This document shows, piece after piece, positions 8,651 to 18,626 of a stretch of DNA of 64,000 nt. The DNA comes from Paractinoplanes deccanensis (lineage in GTDB: Bacteria > Actinomycetota > Actinomycetes > Mycobacteriales > Micromonosporaceae). The translations under genes and the position numbers were made by a program. The stretch lies in assembly GCF_016862115.1 (NCBI RefSeq), contig NZ_BOMI01000050.1:1-64000 (forward strand). Reading direction: 5' to 3'. Each line of letters starts with the position of its first letter. Position 1 is the first letter of the stretch. The notes beneath the pieces were generated by a model. That model made no database searches and was not told where the DNA came from. It saw nothing but the letters and a program-made list of their open reading frames with translations.

Positions 8651-10447
8651 ATGAGGCTCACCAAGCGCCGGCTGGCCGTCGGCGCGACATCCGCCGCGGT
8701 CGTCGTGGCGATGACGAGCGCGACCACCTGGGCCCTGGCCGGCACCGAGTCGGCGCCCGCGCAGCCGGGCAAGCCCGTGCGGCTGGTCGTCGGCTACAAG
8801 GACGGCGCCAACCGCGCACCGGCCGCGCAGACGCTCGCGGCCGCCGGCGCCGCCAAGCTCAGCGCCGCCGCGGCGACCGGCGAGGCGGCGCTCGGGCAGC
8901 TCAACGCGCTGGCCGTGCAGGTGCCGGCCGCGCGCAGCGCCTCGGCGATCGCCGCGCTGCGCAGCGACCCGAACGTGGCCTACGTCGAGGTCGACCAGCA
9001 GCGTCGCGCGACGCTGGCGCCGAACGACCCGGGCTACACGTCCGGCCGGCAGCCCGAGCTGGGCGAGGTGCGCGTGCCGCTGGCCTGGGACACGACGACC
9101 GGCGGCGCCTCGCCCGTCAAGATCGCCGTCGTGGACACCGGCGTGAACGCGACCGCCGACCTGTCCGGCGCGCTGCTGCCCGGCCACGACTTCGTCAACA
9201 ACGACTCGTCGGCGGCCGACGACGCGGGCCACGGCAGCCAGGTCGCCGCGATCATCGCCGCGCGGGGCAACAACGGCAAGGGCATCGCCGGCGTCTGCTG
9301 GACCTGCAAGATCATCCCGGTCAAGGTGCTGGACAGCCAGGGCAGCGGCTACGACAGCGACGTGGCGGCCGGCATCATCTGGGCCGTCAAGCAGGGCGCG
9401 AAGGTCATCAACCTGTCGCTGGGCGGGCCGGCCTCGTCGAAGGTGCTCGCCGACGCTGTCGCCTACGCCAACACCAACAGCGTGCTGGTCGTCGCGGCGG
9501 CCGGCAACAAGTCCTACGCCGGCGACCCGCTGACCAACCGGTCCTACCCGGCGGCCTACACCGACGTGGTGGCGGTCGCCGCCACCGCGTACCGGTCGAA
9601 CGCGATCGCCTCGTACTCGTACCGCAACTGGTCCGGCGACAAGTGGATCGACGTCGCCGCGCCGGGCACCGTGGCCAAGCTCGACCGCAACGGCAACCTC
9701 ACCACCTCCACGATCAACGGCACCTCGTTCGCGGCGCCGATCGTGGCGGGCATCGCCGGCCTGGTCAAGGCCAAGAACCCCGGCTTCAGCGGCTGGTCGC
9801 TGATGTCGGCCCTGCAGAGCGCCGCCGCGAAGCACAAGATCGGCTCGGTCGTCACGTACGGCAAGATCGACGCCAAGGACGCGCTGACCTTCGCCACCGA
9901 CCGCACGCCGCCGAAGTCGACCGGCATCGGCCCGGCGCAGAACGCGCTGGTCCGCGCCACGACCACGATCGTGCCGGGCGGCATCTCGGACAACTGGTCG
10001 GGCATCCGGCTGGTCCAGCTCTACGTGAACGGCGTGTACAAGGGCTACGCGGCCAAGGCGCCGTGGGGCGTGCCGTTCAAGACGAACGCGTACAACGGCG
10101 CCACCAAGGTGCAGCTGAAGATCTTCGACAAGGCCGGCAACACGTTCTCGCCGTCGGTGCGCACGCTGATCGTGGACAACGTCGCGCCGGTCGTGAAGAT
10201 CACCTCGGCTCCGAAGAGCGGCTCGAAGATCAGCGGCACGGTGACGGTCAAGTTCACCCGGTCGGACGCGCGCGGCATCAAGGTCGTCCAGCTGCTGATC
10301 AACGGCAAGGTGTCGCAGGTGCGCTCCACGACCACGCCGTTCACGTTCAAGGCGAGCTCGGTGCCGAACAACACCACGGTGCAGCTGCGGGCGTACGACA
10401 AGGCGGGCAACTCGGCGCTCTCGGCCAAGTACACCTACAAGAAGTGA
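8651..10447 (+). CDS. Secreted S8 subtilisin-like serine peptidase with propeptide
   Basis: A 598-residue secreted protease. An Arg/Lys-rich Sec-type signal (residues 1 to about 31) is followed by an I9 inhibitor-type propeptide (about 43-117, ending VAYVEVD). The peptidase domain carries the catalytic triad D162 (AVVDTGVN), H194 (AGHGSQVAA) and S359 (INGTSFAAP). A CWTC pair near 216-219 could form a disulfide. The C-terminal 180 residues are two immunoglobulin-like or beta-sandwich repeats with VQLYVNGVY and VQLLINGKV cores. Ribosome site GGGGGAGG precedes the ATG. A strong terminator follows at 10502, then a second, shorter subtilase. Confidence 0.94.
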   Translation: MRLTKRRLAVGATSAAVVVAMTSATTWALAGTESAPAQPGKPVRLVVGYKDGANRAPAAQTLAAAGAAKLSAAAATGEAALGQLNALAVQVPAARSASAIAALRSDPNVAYVEVDQQRRATLAPNDPGYTSGRQPELGEVRVPLAWDTTTGGASPVKIAVVDTGVNATADLSGALLPGHDFVNNDSSAADDAGHGSQVAAIIAARGNNGKGIAGVCWTCKIIPVKVLDSQGSGYDSDVAAGIIWAVKQGAKVINLSLGGPASSKVLADAVAYANTNSVLVVAAAGNKSYAGDPLTNRSYPAAYTDVVAVAATAYRSNAIASYSYRNWSGDKWIDVAAPGTVAKLDRNGNLTTSTINGTSFAAPIVAGIAGLVKAKNPGFSGWSLMSALQSAAAKHKIGSVVTYGKIDAKDALTFATDRTPPKSTGIGPAQNALVRATTTIVPGGISDNWSGIRLVQLYVNGVYKGYAAKAPWGVPFKTNAYNGATKVQLKIFDKAGNTFSPSVRTLIVDNVAPVVKITSAPKSGSKISGTVTVKFTRSDARGIKVVQLLINGKVSQVRSTTTPFTFKASSVPNNTTVQLRAYDKAGNSALSAKYTYKK

Positions 10448-10501
10448 ACAACCTGACCGCACCCGGACGGGACCGCAACGGTCAGTGAGCGAACCGAATC
10501 G

Positions 10502-10533
10502 AAAGGAGCCGGCCACCGTGGCCGGCTCCTTTT
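10502..10533 (+). terminator. Rho-independent terminator between the two subtilases
   Basis: Nearly perfect inverted repeat: a 13-14 bp stem (10502-10515 with 10519-10532) and a 3-base loop, with the right arm running into TTTT. It lies 54 bases after the first subtilase stop and only 4 bases before the earliest possible start of the second subtilase. Confidence 0.85.
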
Positions 10534-10536
10534 CGC

Positions 10537-11478
10537 TTGTGGGGGTCGTTCGTCTTGTTCGCTCGGGTGGGGAAGCTGTTCGCCGGTCTGCTCGCGGGTG
10601 CCGCGCTGTTCGCCGTGCCCGGCGGCGACGTCGCGATGGCGTCGGCCGACGGCTGGTCGCGGCCGAACGACCCCGGCTTCTCGACCCAGTGGGGCCTCAA
10701 GCAGACCCGCGTCGACCAGGTGTGGAACAGCAACCGGGGCAACCCGCGGGTGATCGTCGCGGTGCTCGACACCGGCGTCAACCCGCTGCCGGACCTGCGG
10801 ACCCGCATGCTGCCCGGCCACGACTTCGTCAACGAGGACAGCAACCCGGCCGACGACAACGGGCACGGCACGATGGCCGCCGGCGTGGTCGCCGCGGGCG
10901 GCGCCAACCGCACCGGCATCGCCGGCATCTGCTGGAACTGCCGCATCCTGCCGGTGAAGGTGCTCAACGCCAAGGGCAGCGGCACCTACACCGACATCGC
11001 CCAGGGCATCCGCTTCGCGGCCGATCGCGGCGCGCGCGTGATCAGCCTGTCGCTGGGCGGCAACGCCGACAGCACGATCCTGCGCGACGCCGTCACCTAC
11101 GCCGAGGGCAAGGGCGCGCTGATCGTCGCCGCGGCCGGCAACAAGGGCGTCTCGGCCGCGCACTACCCGGCGGCCATCCCGTCGGTCCTCGCGGTCGGCG
11201 GCGTCACCTCGACCGGCGCGCGGTACAGCTGGTCGAACTACGGCTCGTGGGTCGACGTCACCGCGCCCGGCTGCAACCCGGCGCAGGGCCCGTCCGGCGC
11301 GATCGGGCAGTACTGCGGCACCTCGTCGGCGGCCCCGTTCGTGGCCGGCGTGGCGGGCCTGCTCGCCTCCAGCCCGCTGCAGCCCACCGCGGGTGAGATC
11401 CGGGCCGCCATCGTCGGGACGAAGTCGTCGCCGTCGGGCCGGGTCGACGCGCTGAAGGCCCTCCAGGCCCTCCGGTAA
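10537..11478 (+). CDS. S8 subtilisin-like serine peptidase without propeptide
   Basis: A subtilase paralogous to its upstream neighbour. The triad is D78 (AVLDTGVN), H110 (NGHGTMAAG) and S263 (CGTSSAAP), numbered from the earliest in-frame start (TTG 10537). Both proteins share the CWxC element (GICWNCRILPVKVL). There is a signal-like hydrophobic stretch (GKLFAGLLAGAALFAV) with a plausible cleavage after MASA, but no I9 propeptide and no C-terminal extension. Start is uncertain: TTG 10537, TTG 10555 or GTG 10567 all give a signal sequence, and none has a clear ribosome site. The gene is wedged between a terminator and guaA, whose GTG lies 9 bases after its stop. Confidence 0.88.
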   Translation: MWGSFVLFARVGKLFAGLLAGAALFAVPGGDVAMASADGWSRPNDPGFSTQWGLKQTRVDQVWNSNRGNPRVIVAVLDTGVNPLPDLRTRMLPGHDFVNEDSNPADDNGHGTMAAGVVAAGGANRTGIAGICWNCRILPVKVLNAKGSGTYTDIAQGIRFAADRGARVISLSLGGNADSTILRDAVTYAEGKGALIVAAAGNKGVSAAHYPAAIPSVLAVGGVTSTGARYSWSNYGSWVDVTAPGCNPAQGPSGAIGQYCGTSSAAPFVAGVAGLLASSPLQPTAGEIRAAIVGTKSSPSGRVDALKALQALR

Positions 11479-11487
11479 ACTTCTCCG

Positions 11488-13036
<1,549 letters not shown>

Positions 13037-13237
13037 TCACCATTCTTCGGGCATCAGGAACCACATCACGGGGTAGGCGAGCAGCGCCGCACCCCAGGTG
13101 ACGGCTGCCAGGACGACGAAGGCGACCCGGATCAGCACCGGGTCGACCCCGAAATAGCGGCCGATGCCGCTGCACACGCCTGCCCCGACGCGGTCGTCCT
13201 TCGGGCGGCGGAGGAGCTTGTAGGGTGCCTCGTTCAT
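13037..13237 (-). CDS. Small PspC-domain membrane protein
   Basis: A 66-residue protein consisting almost entirely of a PspC domain: YKLLRRPKDDRVGAGVCSG, then GRYFGVDPVLIRVAFVVL and a second hydrophobic segment ending in WFLMPEEW. PspC proteins sit in the inner membrane and in some bacteria take part in envelope-stress responses. Two larger PspC proteins occur at 18.6-21.5 kb in this window. It is convergent with guaA, with one base between the stops. Family firm, function inferred. Confidence 0.88.
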   Translation of the reverse strand: MNEAPYKLLRRPKDDRVGAGVCSGIGRYFGVDPVLIRVAFVVLAAVTWGAALLAYPVMWFLMPEEW

Positions 13238-13432
13238 GCCACCATGGTGGGACGGGACGAGGCCCTACGACCTCAGGTGAGGCCCGGATACGTACCCTGA
13301 AATGATGGTTACCTGCCGTGGTCGATCCGGTGCACGTTGTCCCGGGCAACGCTCTGATCAGGGATTACGCAGCGCGAGCACGCTGTCAGGAATCCGACAG
13401 ATGTTTTCTGCAGTTAACATATTCCGGGCAGA

Positions 13433-14392
13433 ATGCCGCCCGTGACCCCCGCACTCGAACCGCTCCGCCGGATCGCCGCCTACGCCGTCGCCCGCGATGA
13501 CGACGGCCGCGTGCTGCTGGTCCGGGCCTCCAGCCGTTCCGGCACGCCCGGCGTCTGGTCCCTGCCCGGCGGCGCCGTGGACCACGGCGAAGATCCCAAC
13601 CACACCGTCGTCCGCGAGACGGCGGCCGAGACCGGCCTCTCCGTGGCCGTCTCCGGCCTCCGCGACGTCCTGGCCGACATGCGCGCGCTGCCCCACCGCG
13701 GCGTCACGATCCACACCGACCGCCTCATCTACTCGGTCTCCATCCGGGGCGGCACGCTGGTGGACCGCGTCGGCCACCCCACCGACCTGGCCCGCTGGCA
13801 CACCCTCGAGGAGGCGGAGCGCCTCAAACTCCGCCAGTTCACGGCGACCGCGCTCGGCCTCGGCGGCGCGTCGGCCGACCTGCGCCCCGAGCCGGCGCCC
13901 ACGTTCCCGTCCTTCTACGCCTACCCCGGCCCCGACGGGCTGCACCGGGCCCAGCGCTTCGCGGCGTACGCGATCGCCACCGACCCGCACGACACCAGCC
14001 TGCTGCTGACCCGCATCGCGCCCGGATACCCCGGCGAGGGATGCTGGCACCTCCCCGGCGGCGGCACCGACTACGGCGAGCAGCCCGGCACGGCCCTGAT
14101 CCGCGAACTGGTCGAGGAGACGGGCCAGGAAGGCCGCCTGGTCTCGCTGCTCGGCGTGGCCAGCCACCGCGACGCGGCGTCCCTCGGCCCCGAGGGCTAC
14201 CCGATCGACTGGCACGGCGTCCGGGCCTTCTACCGCGTCATCGTCGACGACCCCACCGAGGTCACCGTCAAGGACGTCGGCGGCTCCACCTCCGAGGCGC
14301 GCTGGATGCCCCTCAAGGAGGTCGCCGACCTGCCGCGGGACCAGCTCACGGAGGTCACCGCCGAGGCCCTCCACAAGGCCGGCCTCCTCTGA
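13433..14392 (+). CDS. Double-Nudix hydrolase, first copy
   Basis: A 319-residue protein with two Nudix domains. The N-terminal Nudix box runs from GGAVDHGEDP to RETAAETGL and has Ala in place of the first Glu of the usual EE pair. The C-terminal box (GGGTDYGEQP then RELVEETGQ) is canonical and likely the active one. A linker of about 35 residues joins them. Nudix enzymes hydrolyse nucleoside diphosphates linked to another group; the substrate is not evident. GTG 13442 is an alternative start. The downstream gene at 14459 has the same two-domain layout, so the pair arose by duplication. Confidence 0.88.
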   Translation: MPPVTPALEPLRRIAAYAVARDDDGRVLLVRASSRSGTPGVWSLPGGAVDHGEDPNHTVVRETAAETGLSVAVSGLRDVLADMRALPHRGVTIHTDRLIYSVSIRGGTLVDRVGHPTDLARWHTLEEAERLKLRQFTATALGLGGASADLRPEPAPTFPSFYAYPGPDGLHRAQRFAAYAIATDPHDTSLLLTRIAPGYPGEGCWHLPGGGTDYGEQPGTALIRELVEETGQEGRLVSLLGVASHRDAASLGPEGYPIDWHGVRAFYRVIVDDPTEVTVKDVGGSTSEARWMPLKEVADLPRDQLTEVTAEALHKAGLL

Positions 14393-14399
14393 CGCGCGC

Positions 14400-14433
14400 C
14401 CCCACTTCCCTGTCAGCGGGCAGGGAGGTGGGG
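14400..14433 (+). terminator. Hairpin after first double-Nudix gene
   Basis: A 13-bp stem (14400-14412 with 14421-14433, one wobble pair) with an 8-base loop immediately after the Nudix stop. No T-tract follows, so it is a candidate rather than a typical intrinsic terminator. Confidence 0.5.
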
Positions 14434-14458
14434 CGTCGAGTCCGGCTATCTTTGCCTT

Positions 14459-15601
14459 GTGAAGATCAGACGGGTCGGTGCATACGGGATCTGCCGCGAC
14501 GAATCCGGCCGGGTGCTGCTCGCCCGGAACTCGCCGCTCAGTGAGTTTCCCGGACTGTGGACGCTGCCGGGTGGCGGCGTCGAGCAGGGGGAGCACCCGG
14601 ACGACGCCGTCGTGCGCGAGTTCGGCGAGGAGACCGGCCTCGAGGTGCGGGTCGACGGCCTGAACACCGTCACCGCCGACGTCTTCCGCCTGCCGGGCGG
14701 CGACCTCGAGCACACCGATCGGATCATCTACGACGTCTCGGTCCTCGGCGGCACGCTCCAGAACGAGGCTGAGGGCACCACCGAGCTGGTCGAGTGGGTC
14801 ACCGATCCGTCGGCTCTGCCCCTGATGCCCTTCACCGCCGCCGCCCTCGGCCACCACTTCTCCGACATTTCCGAAAAATCGGGCAACGGAGGGGTGGAGA
14901 CCGCGGCCGAAGGTGGCGTGGCTGGGCAGGCCGGCCCTGTGGGAGGTGGGGGCGGAGGGCGCGGCGGCGCTGCGGAAGGAGTCGTAGGGCAGAGCGGCGC
15001 TGTGGAAGGAGTCGTAGGGCAGAGCGGCGCTGTGGAAGGAGTCGCAGGGCAGAGCGGCGCTGTGGAAGGCGGGGGTGCTGGGACTGCGGAAGGCAATGCG
15101 GGGCTCGTCGACCTGGCTGGCGTGGCGGCGGCCGACGAGGAGGTCGCTCGGCCGGATCGGGTGCAGCGTTTCGGGGCCTATGCGGCGGCGAGTGATCCCG
15201 GCGGGCGGGTGCTGCTCACCAAGATCGCGGCCGGCTATCCCGGGGCGGGGCGCTGGCATGTGCCCGGCGGGGGTACCGATCATGGCGAGACACCTGAGGC
15301 TGCGCTGGCCCGTGAGGTGTTCGAGGAGACCGGGCAACACGGGCGGGTGACCGGGCTCGTGGAGATCTCGCATCGCTACGACCCGCGGGCCGTTGGCCCG
15401 GAAGGGGTGCCGATCGACTGGCACGTCATCCGTGTCCTCTTCCGGGTGGAGGTCGACACGCCGACCGAACCGGCCGTCAAGGAGGTGGACGGGTCCACCG
15501 CCGAGGCGCGCTGGTTCACGCTGGACGAGGCGCGGCGGCTCGACCTCACCGAGCCGGCGGCCGTCGCCGTAGCCCGAATCGGGGCGGAACGGGCGAGTTA
15601 G
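14459..15601 (+). CDS. Double-Nudix hydrolase, second copy with repeat-expanded linker
   Basis: A 380-residue paralogue of the preceding gene. The first Nudix box is GGGVEQGEHP then REFGEETGL, the second GGGTDHGETP then REVFEETGQ; both keep all catalytic Glu residues, unlike the first domain of the neighbour. The linker (about residues 135-230) is Gly/Ala/Val-rich and contains a 10-residue repeat with consensus VEGVVGQSGA, encoded by a 30-bp DNA minisatellite. A flexible linker is the simplest role. The GTG start has no obvious ribosome site. It lies 66 bases after the first copy and probably has its own promoter. Confidence 0.87.
   Translation: MKIRRVGAYGICRDESGRVLLARNSPLSEFPGLWTLPGGGVEQGEHPDDAVVREFGEETGLEVRVDGLNTVTADVFRLPGGDLEHTDRIIYDVSVLGGTLQNEAEGTTELVEWVTDPSALPLMPFTAAALGHHFSDISEKSGNGGVETAAEGGVAGQAGPVGGGGGGRGGAAEGVVGQSGAVEGVVGQSGAVEGVAGQSGAVEGGGAGTAEGNAGLVDLAGVAAADEEVARPDRVQRFGAYAAASDPGGRVLLTKIAAGYPGAGRWHVPGGGTDHGETPEAALAREVFEETGQHGRVTGLVEISHRYDPRAVGPEGVPIDWHVIRVLFRVEVDTPTEPAVKEVDGSTAEARWFTLDEARRLDLTEPAAVAVARIGAERAS
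14971..15069 (+). repeat. 30-bp minisatellite inside the second double-Nudix gene
   Basis: Three full 30-bp units (14971-15000, 15001-15030, 15031-15060) differ at one position each, and a 9-base partial unit follows. The period is a multiple of three, so copy-number change keeps the reading frame; each unit encodes ten residues (VEGVVGQSGA). Confidence 0.95.
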
Positions 15602-15937
15602 AATCGTCACCGGGAGGGGAGAAAGCGTGGCCCGTCCCGAACCCGCCCGGGCAAGGAAACCGGAGTGGCACCCCCCAAACGGCGGTCGATCGACTTCTCG
15701 CCAAGGTCGTCCGGCTGTGCGATGGTGTAACCCGCGAATTTCCCCGGTCCGCGTGTGCGGCGGGCTACCGGGACCCAACCCACCGCAACAGTGCAGGTGG
15801 GGCCACCTATCCCATGGAGGAAGCACGTGCCGAGAACCCCTTGGCGCCGGCGTCGAACGACGGATAGCCCCCGTCCCGCCGGTCGTCGTTGGGCAGGCCG
15901 TCTGCGCCGCGGAGGAAGCCTCGCGCGGCAGGCCCTG

Positions 15938-16783
15938 ATGGTGCGCGTCGGCCGGCGTAACGCCGAGTCAGGCCGAGCCGCCACCGCTACCAGGGCAGAA
16001 GTCATCTACACCGGTGCCGAGCACGGACGGGTCCTCGGTCCCGCCGCTCCGCACCTGGCGACCCCGCCGGTCGTTCCCGACGAGGCCCTGCCGGCCTCGC
16101 TGCTGCCGGGCGAGCACACCGCGGCCCGCCGGGTCCGGTTCGCGATCGTCAACGGCTGCACCATCGCCAGCCTCGGTCTCGGCCTCACGGCGATCTTCCT
16201 GGCGATGCAGGGCGACGTCCGCCTCGCGGCCGCCTGCCTGGTCGCCTGCGTCGCGTTCGACGGCCTCGACGGCGCGCTCGCCCGCAAGCTCGGCGTCTCG
16301 AGCCCGTTCGGCGCCCAGATGGACTCGCTGGCCGACATGTGCTCGTTCGGCCTGGCCGCGCCGGTCGTGGTCTACGCCTCGCTGGCGCACACGGTGCCGA
16401 CCCCGGCCGCCGCCGTCGCCTGCATGCTGGTCGCCGCCTGCGCCGCGATCCGCCTGGCCCGCTTCAACGTCTCGCCCAAGGACGGCAAGTTCTTCTGCGG
16501 CGTGCCGACCACGATGGCGGCCGCGGTCCTCGCCGTGACGGTGCTGATCGGCCTGCCGCTGCCCGGCATGGTGCTGATCGGCGGCGTGGCGCTGCTCGCG
16601 TTCGCGATGGTCTCCAGCTTCCCGTACGCGAAGCTGGCCCGTCTGCTCCGGCTGCCGGCCTGGCTCTGGCTGCTGCCGATCGTCGGCGCGCTGGTCGACG
16701 CCCGCCTCACCTTCGTGATGGTCGTGGCGGCCTACCTGCTCAGCGGCCCGGTCCTCTGGATGCGGGCGAAGCGCACCGCGTGA
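15938..16783 (+). CDS. pssA: CDP-diacylglycerol-serine O-phosphatidyltransferase
   Basis: Makes phosphatidylserine from CDP-diacylglycerol and serine. The CDP-alcohol phosphatidyltransferase signature is complete (DGLDGALARKLG, then FGAQMDSLADM, giving DGxxxAR-x8-G-x3-D-x3-D with normal spacing), followed by four or five membrane helices. The reading frame is open further upstream. GTG 15827 has a good site (GGAGGA), but the extra residues would be a very Arg-rich tail unlike relatives I recall, so I prefer ATG 15938 (281 residues); this choice is uncertain. The psd gene for the next step is convergent, sharing the terminator region. Confidence 0.92.
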   Translation: MVRVGRRNAESGRAATATRAEVIYTGAEHGRVLGPAAPHLATPPVVPDEALPASLLPGEHTAARRVRFAIVNGCTIASLGLGLTAIFLAMQGDVRLAAACLVACVAFDGLDGALARKLGVSSPFGAQMDSLADMCSFGLAAPVVVYASLAHTVPTPAAAVACMLVAACAAIRLARFNVSPKDGKFFCGVPTTMAAAVLAVTVLIGLPLPGMVLIGGVALLAFAMVSSFPYAKLARLLRLPAWLWLLPIVGALVDARLTFVMVVAAYLLSGPVLWMRAKRTA

Positions 16784-16795
16784 CCCACAGCTGAC

Positions 16796-16829
16796 AATGG
16801 CCGCCCCCGGCGAGGGGGCGGCCATTTTT
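16796..16829 (+). terminator. Rho-independent terminator of pssA
   Basis: Perfect 13-bp stem (16796-16808 with 16814-16826) and a 5-base loop followed by TTT. It lies 13 bases after the pssA stop, between the convergent pssA and psd genes. Confidence 0.85.
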
Positions 16830-16842
16830 GTCGAACCTGACG

Positions 16843-18084
16843 TCAGAGCCAGCGGGCGATCACCGAAGAACCGCCGATGACCTTGTCGTTGACCGCGACC
16901 AGCGGCTCGGCGGCGCCGGCCGGCAGGTAGACGTCGGTGCGCGAGCCGAAGCGGATCAGGCCCATCCGCTCACCCTTGGCGACCAGCGTGCCCACCGGGG
17001 TGCGCTGCACGATGCGCCGGGCGATCAGGCCGGTGCGCTGGGCAACCACCACCGTGCCGTGCTCGGTGTCGAGCACCGTGTACGCCGCGACGTTGTGCTC
17101 GGCGGCGGCGGTCATCGCGTTCGCGTACCCGCCCTCCTCCACGAAGTAGTCGGACACGCGGCCCGCCACCGGCACCCGGTTGACGTGCACGTCGAAGACC
17201 GACAGGAAGACCGCGATCCGCAGGAACTCGCCGGGCCCGAAACGCTCGTCGGTCATCCGCTCGATCGAGAGGACTCGCCCGTCGGCGGCGGCGACCACCG
17301 TCGACGCGTCGCCGGGCACCTCGCGCTCGGGGTCGCGGAAGAATGCCGCCACCGGCGCCGCGGCGAGCGCCGGCAGCAGCCACAGCTTCGACTTCGGCCG
17401 GGCCCGGCGGGCGAGCGCCGCCAGCACCAGCGCGATGCCGGCCGCGGCCACGCCGTTGGAGTCGATGTGCATCGAGCGGGTCACCGGCACGCTGGACGGC
17501 CTGTACGCCGGCGCGAGCGTTGCGGCCACCCGCGGGTCGGCCGCGGTGAACCGCAGCTTGTGCACCCGCAGCGGCGGCTGGTTGCGCAGCACCAGGTCGG
17601 AGCCGACGCCGAAGAGCGCGCCCTGCCGGAAGAGCTCGGCCGCCGCGCCCCCGGTGCGCCCCGGCGTGGCCGGGGTGGCCACGGTGAGCACGGCGCCCTC
17701 GTTCAGGTATTTGCCGAGGCGGTCGAGCAGGCCGCGCACCTCGTCGGCGGTGCCGGTGAGCGGCTCGCCGACGATCACCACGTCGGCGGGCTCGGCCTCC
17801 TCGAGCGCGTCGACCACGCGCACCCGATCGGCGATCCAGCTGCCCAGCCCGGTGATGTGGTCGCGCAGCAGGTCGGCCGTGCTGCGCTCGCCGGCCACCA
17901 GGGTCAGCTTGTCCGCCGGCAGCAGGGCCTCGACCGCGGCGGCCACCACCTCGGTGGCGTGGTCGGCGCCGTACACCAGGGCGGTGGTGGGCGCGTTGTG
18001 GCGGGCGAACTCGGCGGTCAGGGCCCGGGCGGCGACGGGGCCGACGCCGGCGATCGGAGCGTTGGACACCACGGGGTACGTCAT
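16843..18084 (-). CDS. psd: Phosphatidylserine decarboxylase fused to an N-terminal Rossmann/methyltransferase-like domain
   Basis: The C-terminal half (about residues 195-413) is a PSD proenzyme: FFRDPEREVPGD, AVFLSVFDVHVNRVP, and near the C-terminus the self-cleavage site VIGGSSVIARW, where Ser becomes the pyruvoyl group. It makes phosphatidylethanolamine from the product of PssA. The N-terminal half (about 1-180) is not part of ordinary PSD. It resembles a class I methyltransferase fold (LTLVAGERS with an acidic residue after strand 2, ADVVIVGEPLT, YLNEGAVLTVATP) but lacks a clear glycine-rich SAM motif. Start chosen at ATG 18084; ATG 18096 is equally possible, and neither has a ribosome site. 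Confidence 0.88.
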   Translation of the reverse strand: MTYPVVSNAPIAGVGPVAARALTAEFARHNAPTTALVYGADHATEVVAAAVEALLPADKLTLVAGERSTADLLRDHITGLGSWIADRVRVVDALEEAEPADVVIVGEPLTGTADEVRGLLDRLGKYLNEGAVLTVATPATPGRTGGAAAELFRQGALFGVGSDLVLRNQPPLRVHKLRFTAADPRVAATLAPAYRPSSVPVTRSMHIDSNGVAAAGIALVLAALARRARPKSKLWLLPALAAAPVAAFFRDPEREVPGDASTVVAAADGRVLSIERMTDERFGPGEFLRIAVFLSVFDVHVNRVPVAGRVSDYFVEEGGYANAMTAAAEHNVAAYTVLDTEHGTVVVAQRTGLIARRIVQRTPVGTLVAKGERMGLIRFGSRTDVYLPAGAAEPLVAVNDKVIGGSSVIARWL

Positions 18085-18266
18085 GTCAACGAGCATATGG
18101 GGAAGGGTCTGCCCTGCCGATCGCGCGGGTCTGCGACGTGGCCCAGGCGGCGCCTGACGGCGGCCGCGGAACGGCCACATACAACCCCGGTATGAGGCCG
18201 TTCCGCGGCCGACGCCAGCCACCACCTGGACCTCGTCTCGCTCCCCCGTGATCGGCAGGGCAGACC

Positions 18267-18626
18267 CTAGCGCTGCTCCTTCTCGGGTGGTGCGGGGTGT
18301 TCGCGGCCGAAGCGGTCGGCCGGGTCGTCCAGGAGCTCGCGGACGATCGACGCGTGCATCTCGGGCGGGAGGTCGCCCGGGATCTCCGGCTGCGCCGGCT
18401 CGGCGGGCGCGGCGGCCGCCATGGCCGGCTCGGGCGTCACGCCGCGGGCCGACCGGAGGGCGCCGAGCAGGCCGATCACGCCGAAGACGATCAGCCCGCC
18501 GGCCACCAGCCACCCCACCGCGGGCAGGTGGACGGTCACCACGGCCGAGACCGCCCACCAGAGGACGACCAGCAGGAACAGGATGCCGAAGCTGAGCGAG
18601 ACGCCGTCCGTGCGATGCGGCCTCAT
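18267..18626 (-). CDS. Small membrane protein coupled to the PspC protein
   Basis: A 119-residue protein with two transmembrane helices (about residues 10-32 and 37-58) and a Pro/Ala-rich cytoplasmic tail ending DPADRFGREHPAPPEKEQR. I do not recognise a family. Its ATG (18624-18626) overlaps the stop of the upstream PspC gene as ATGA, so the two are translationally coupled. It probably works with that protein in envelope-stress sensing, which is inference from position only. Confidence 0.8.
   Translation of the reverse strand: MRPHRTDGVSLSFGILFLLVVLWWAVSAVVTVHLPAVGWLVAGGLIVFGVIGLLGALRSARGVTPEPAMAAAAPAEPAQPEIPGDLPPEMHASIVRELLDDPADRFGREHPAPPEKEQR

Noticed and set aside
15755..15937. N-terminal extension of PssA
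   Set aside because: The frame is open, and GTG 15827 has a good ribosome site. The added residues are extremely Arg-rich and unlike family members I recall. It is noted as an alternative start only.
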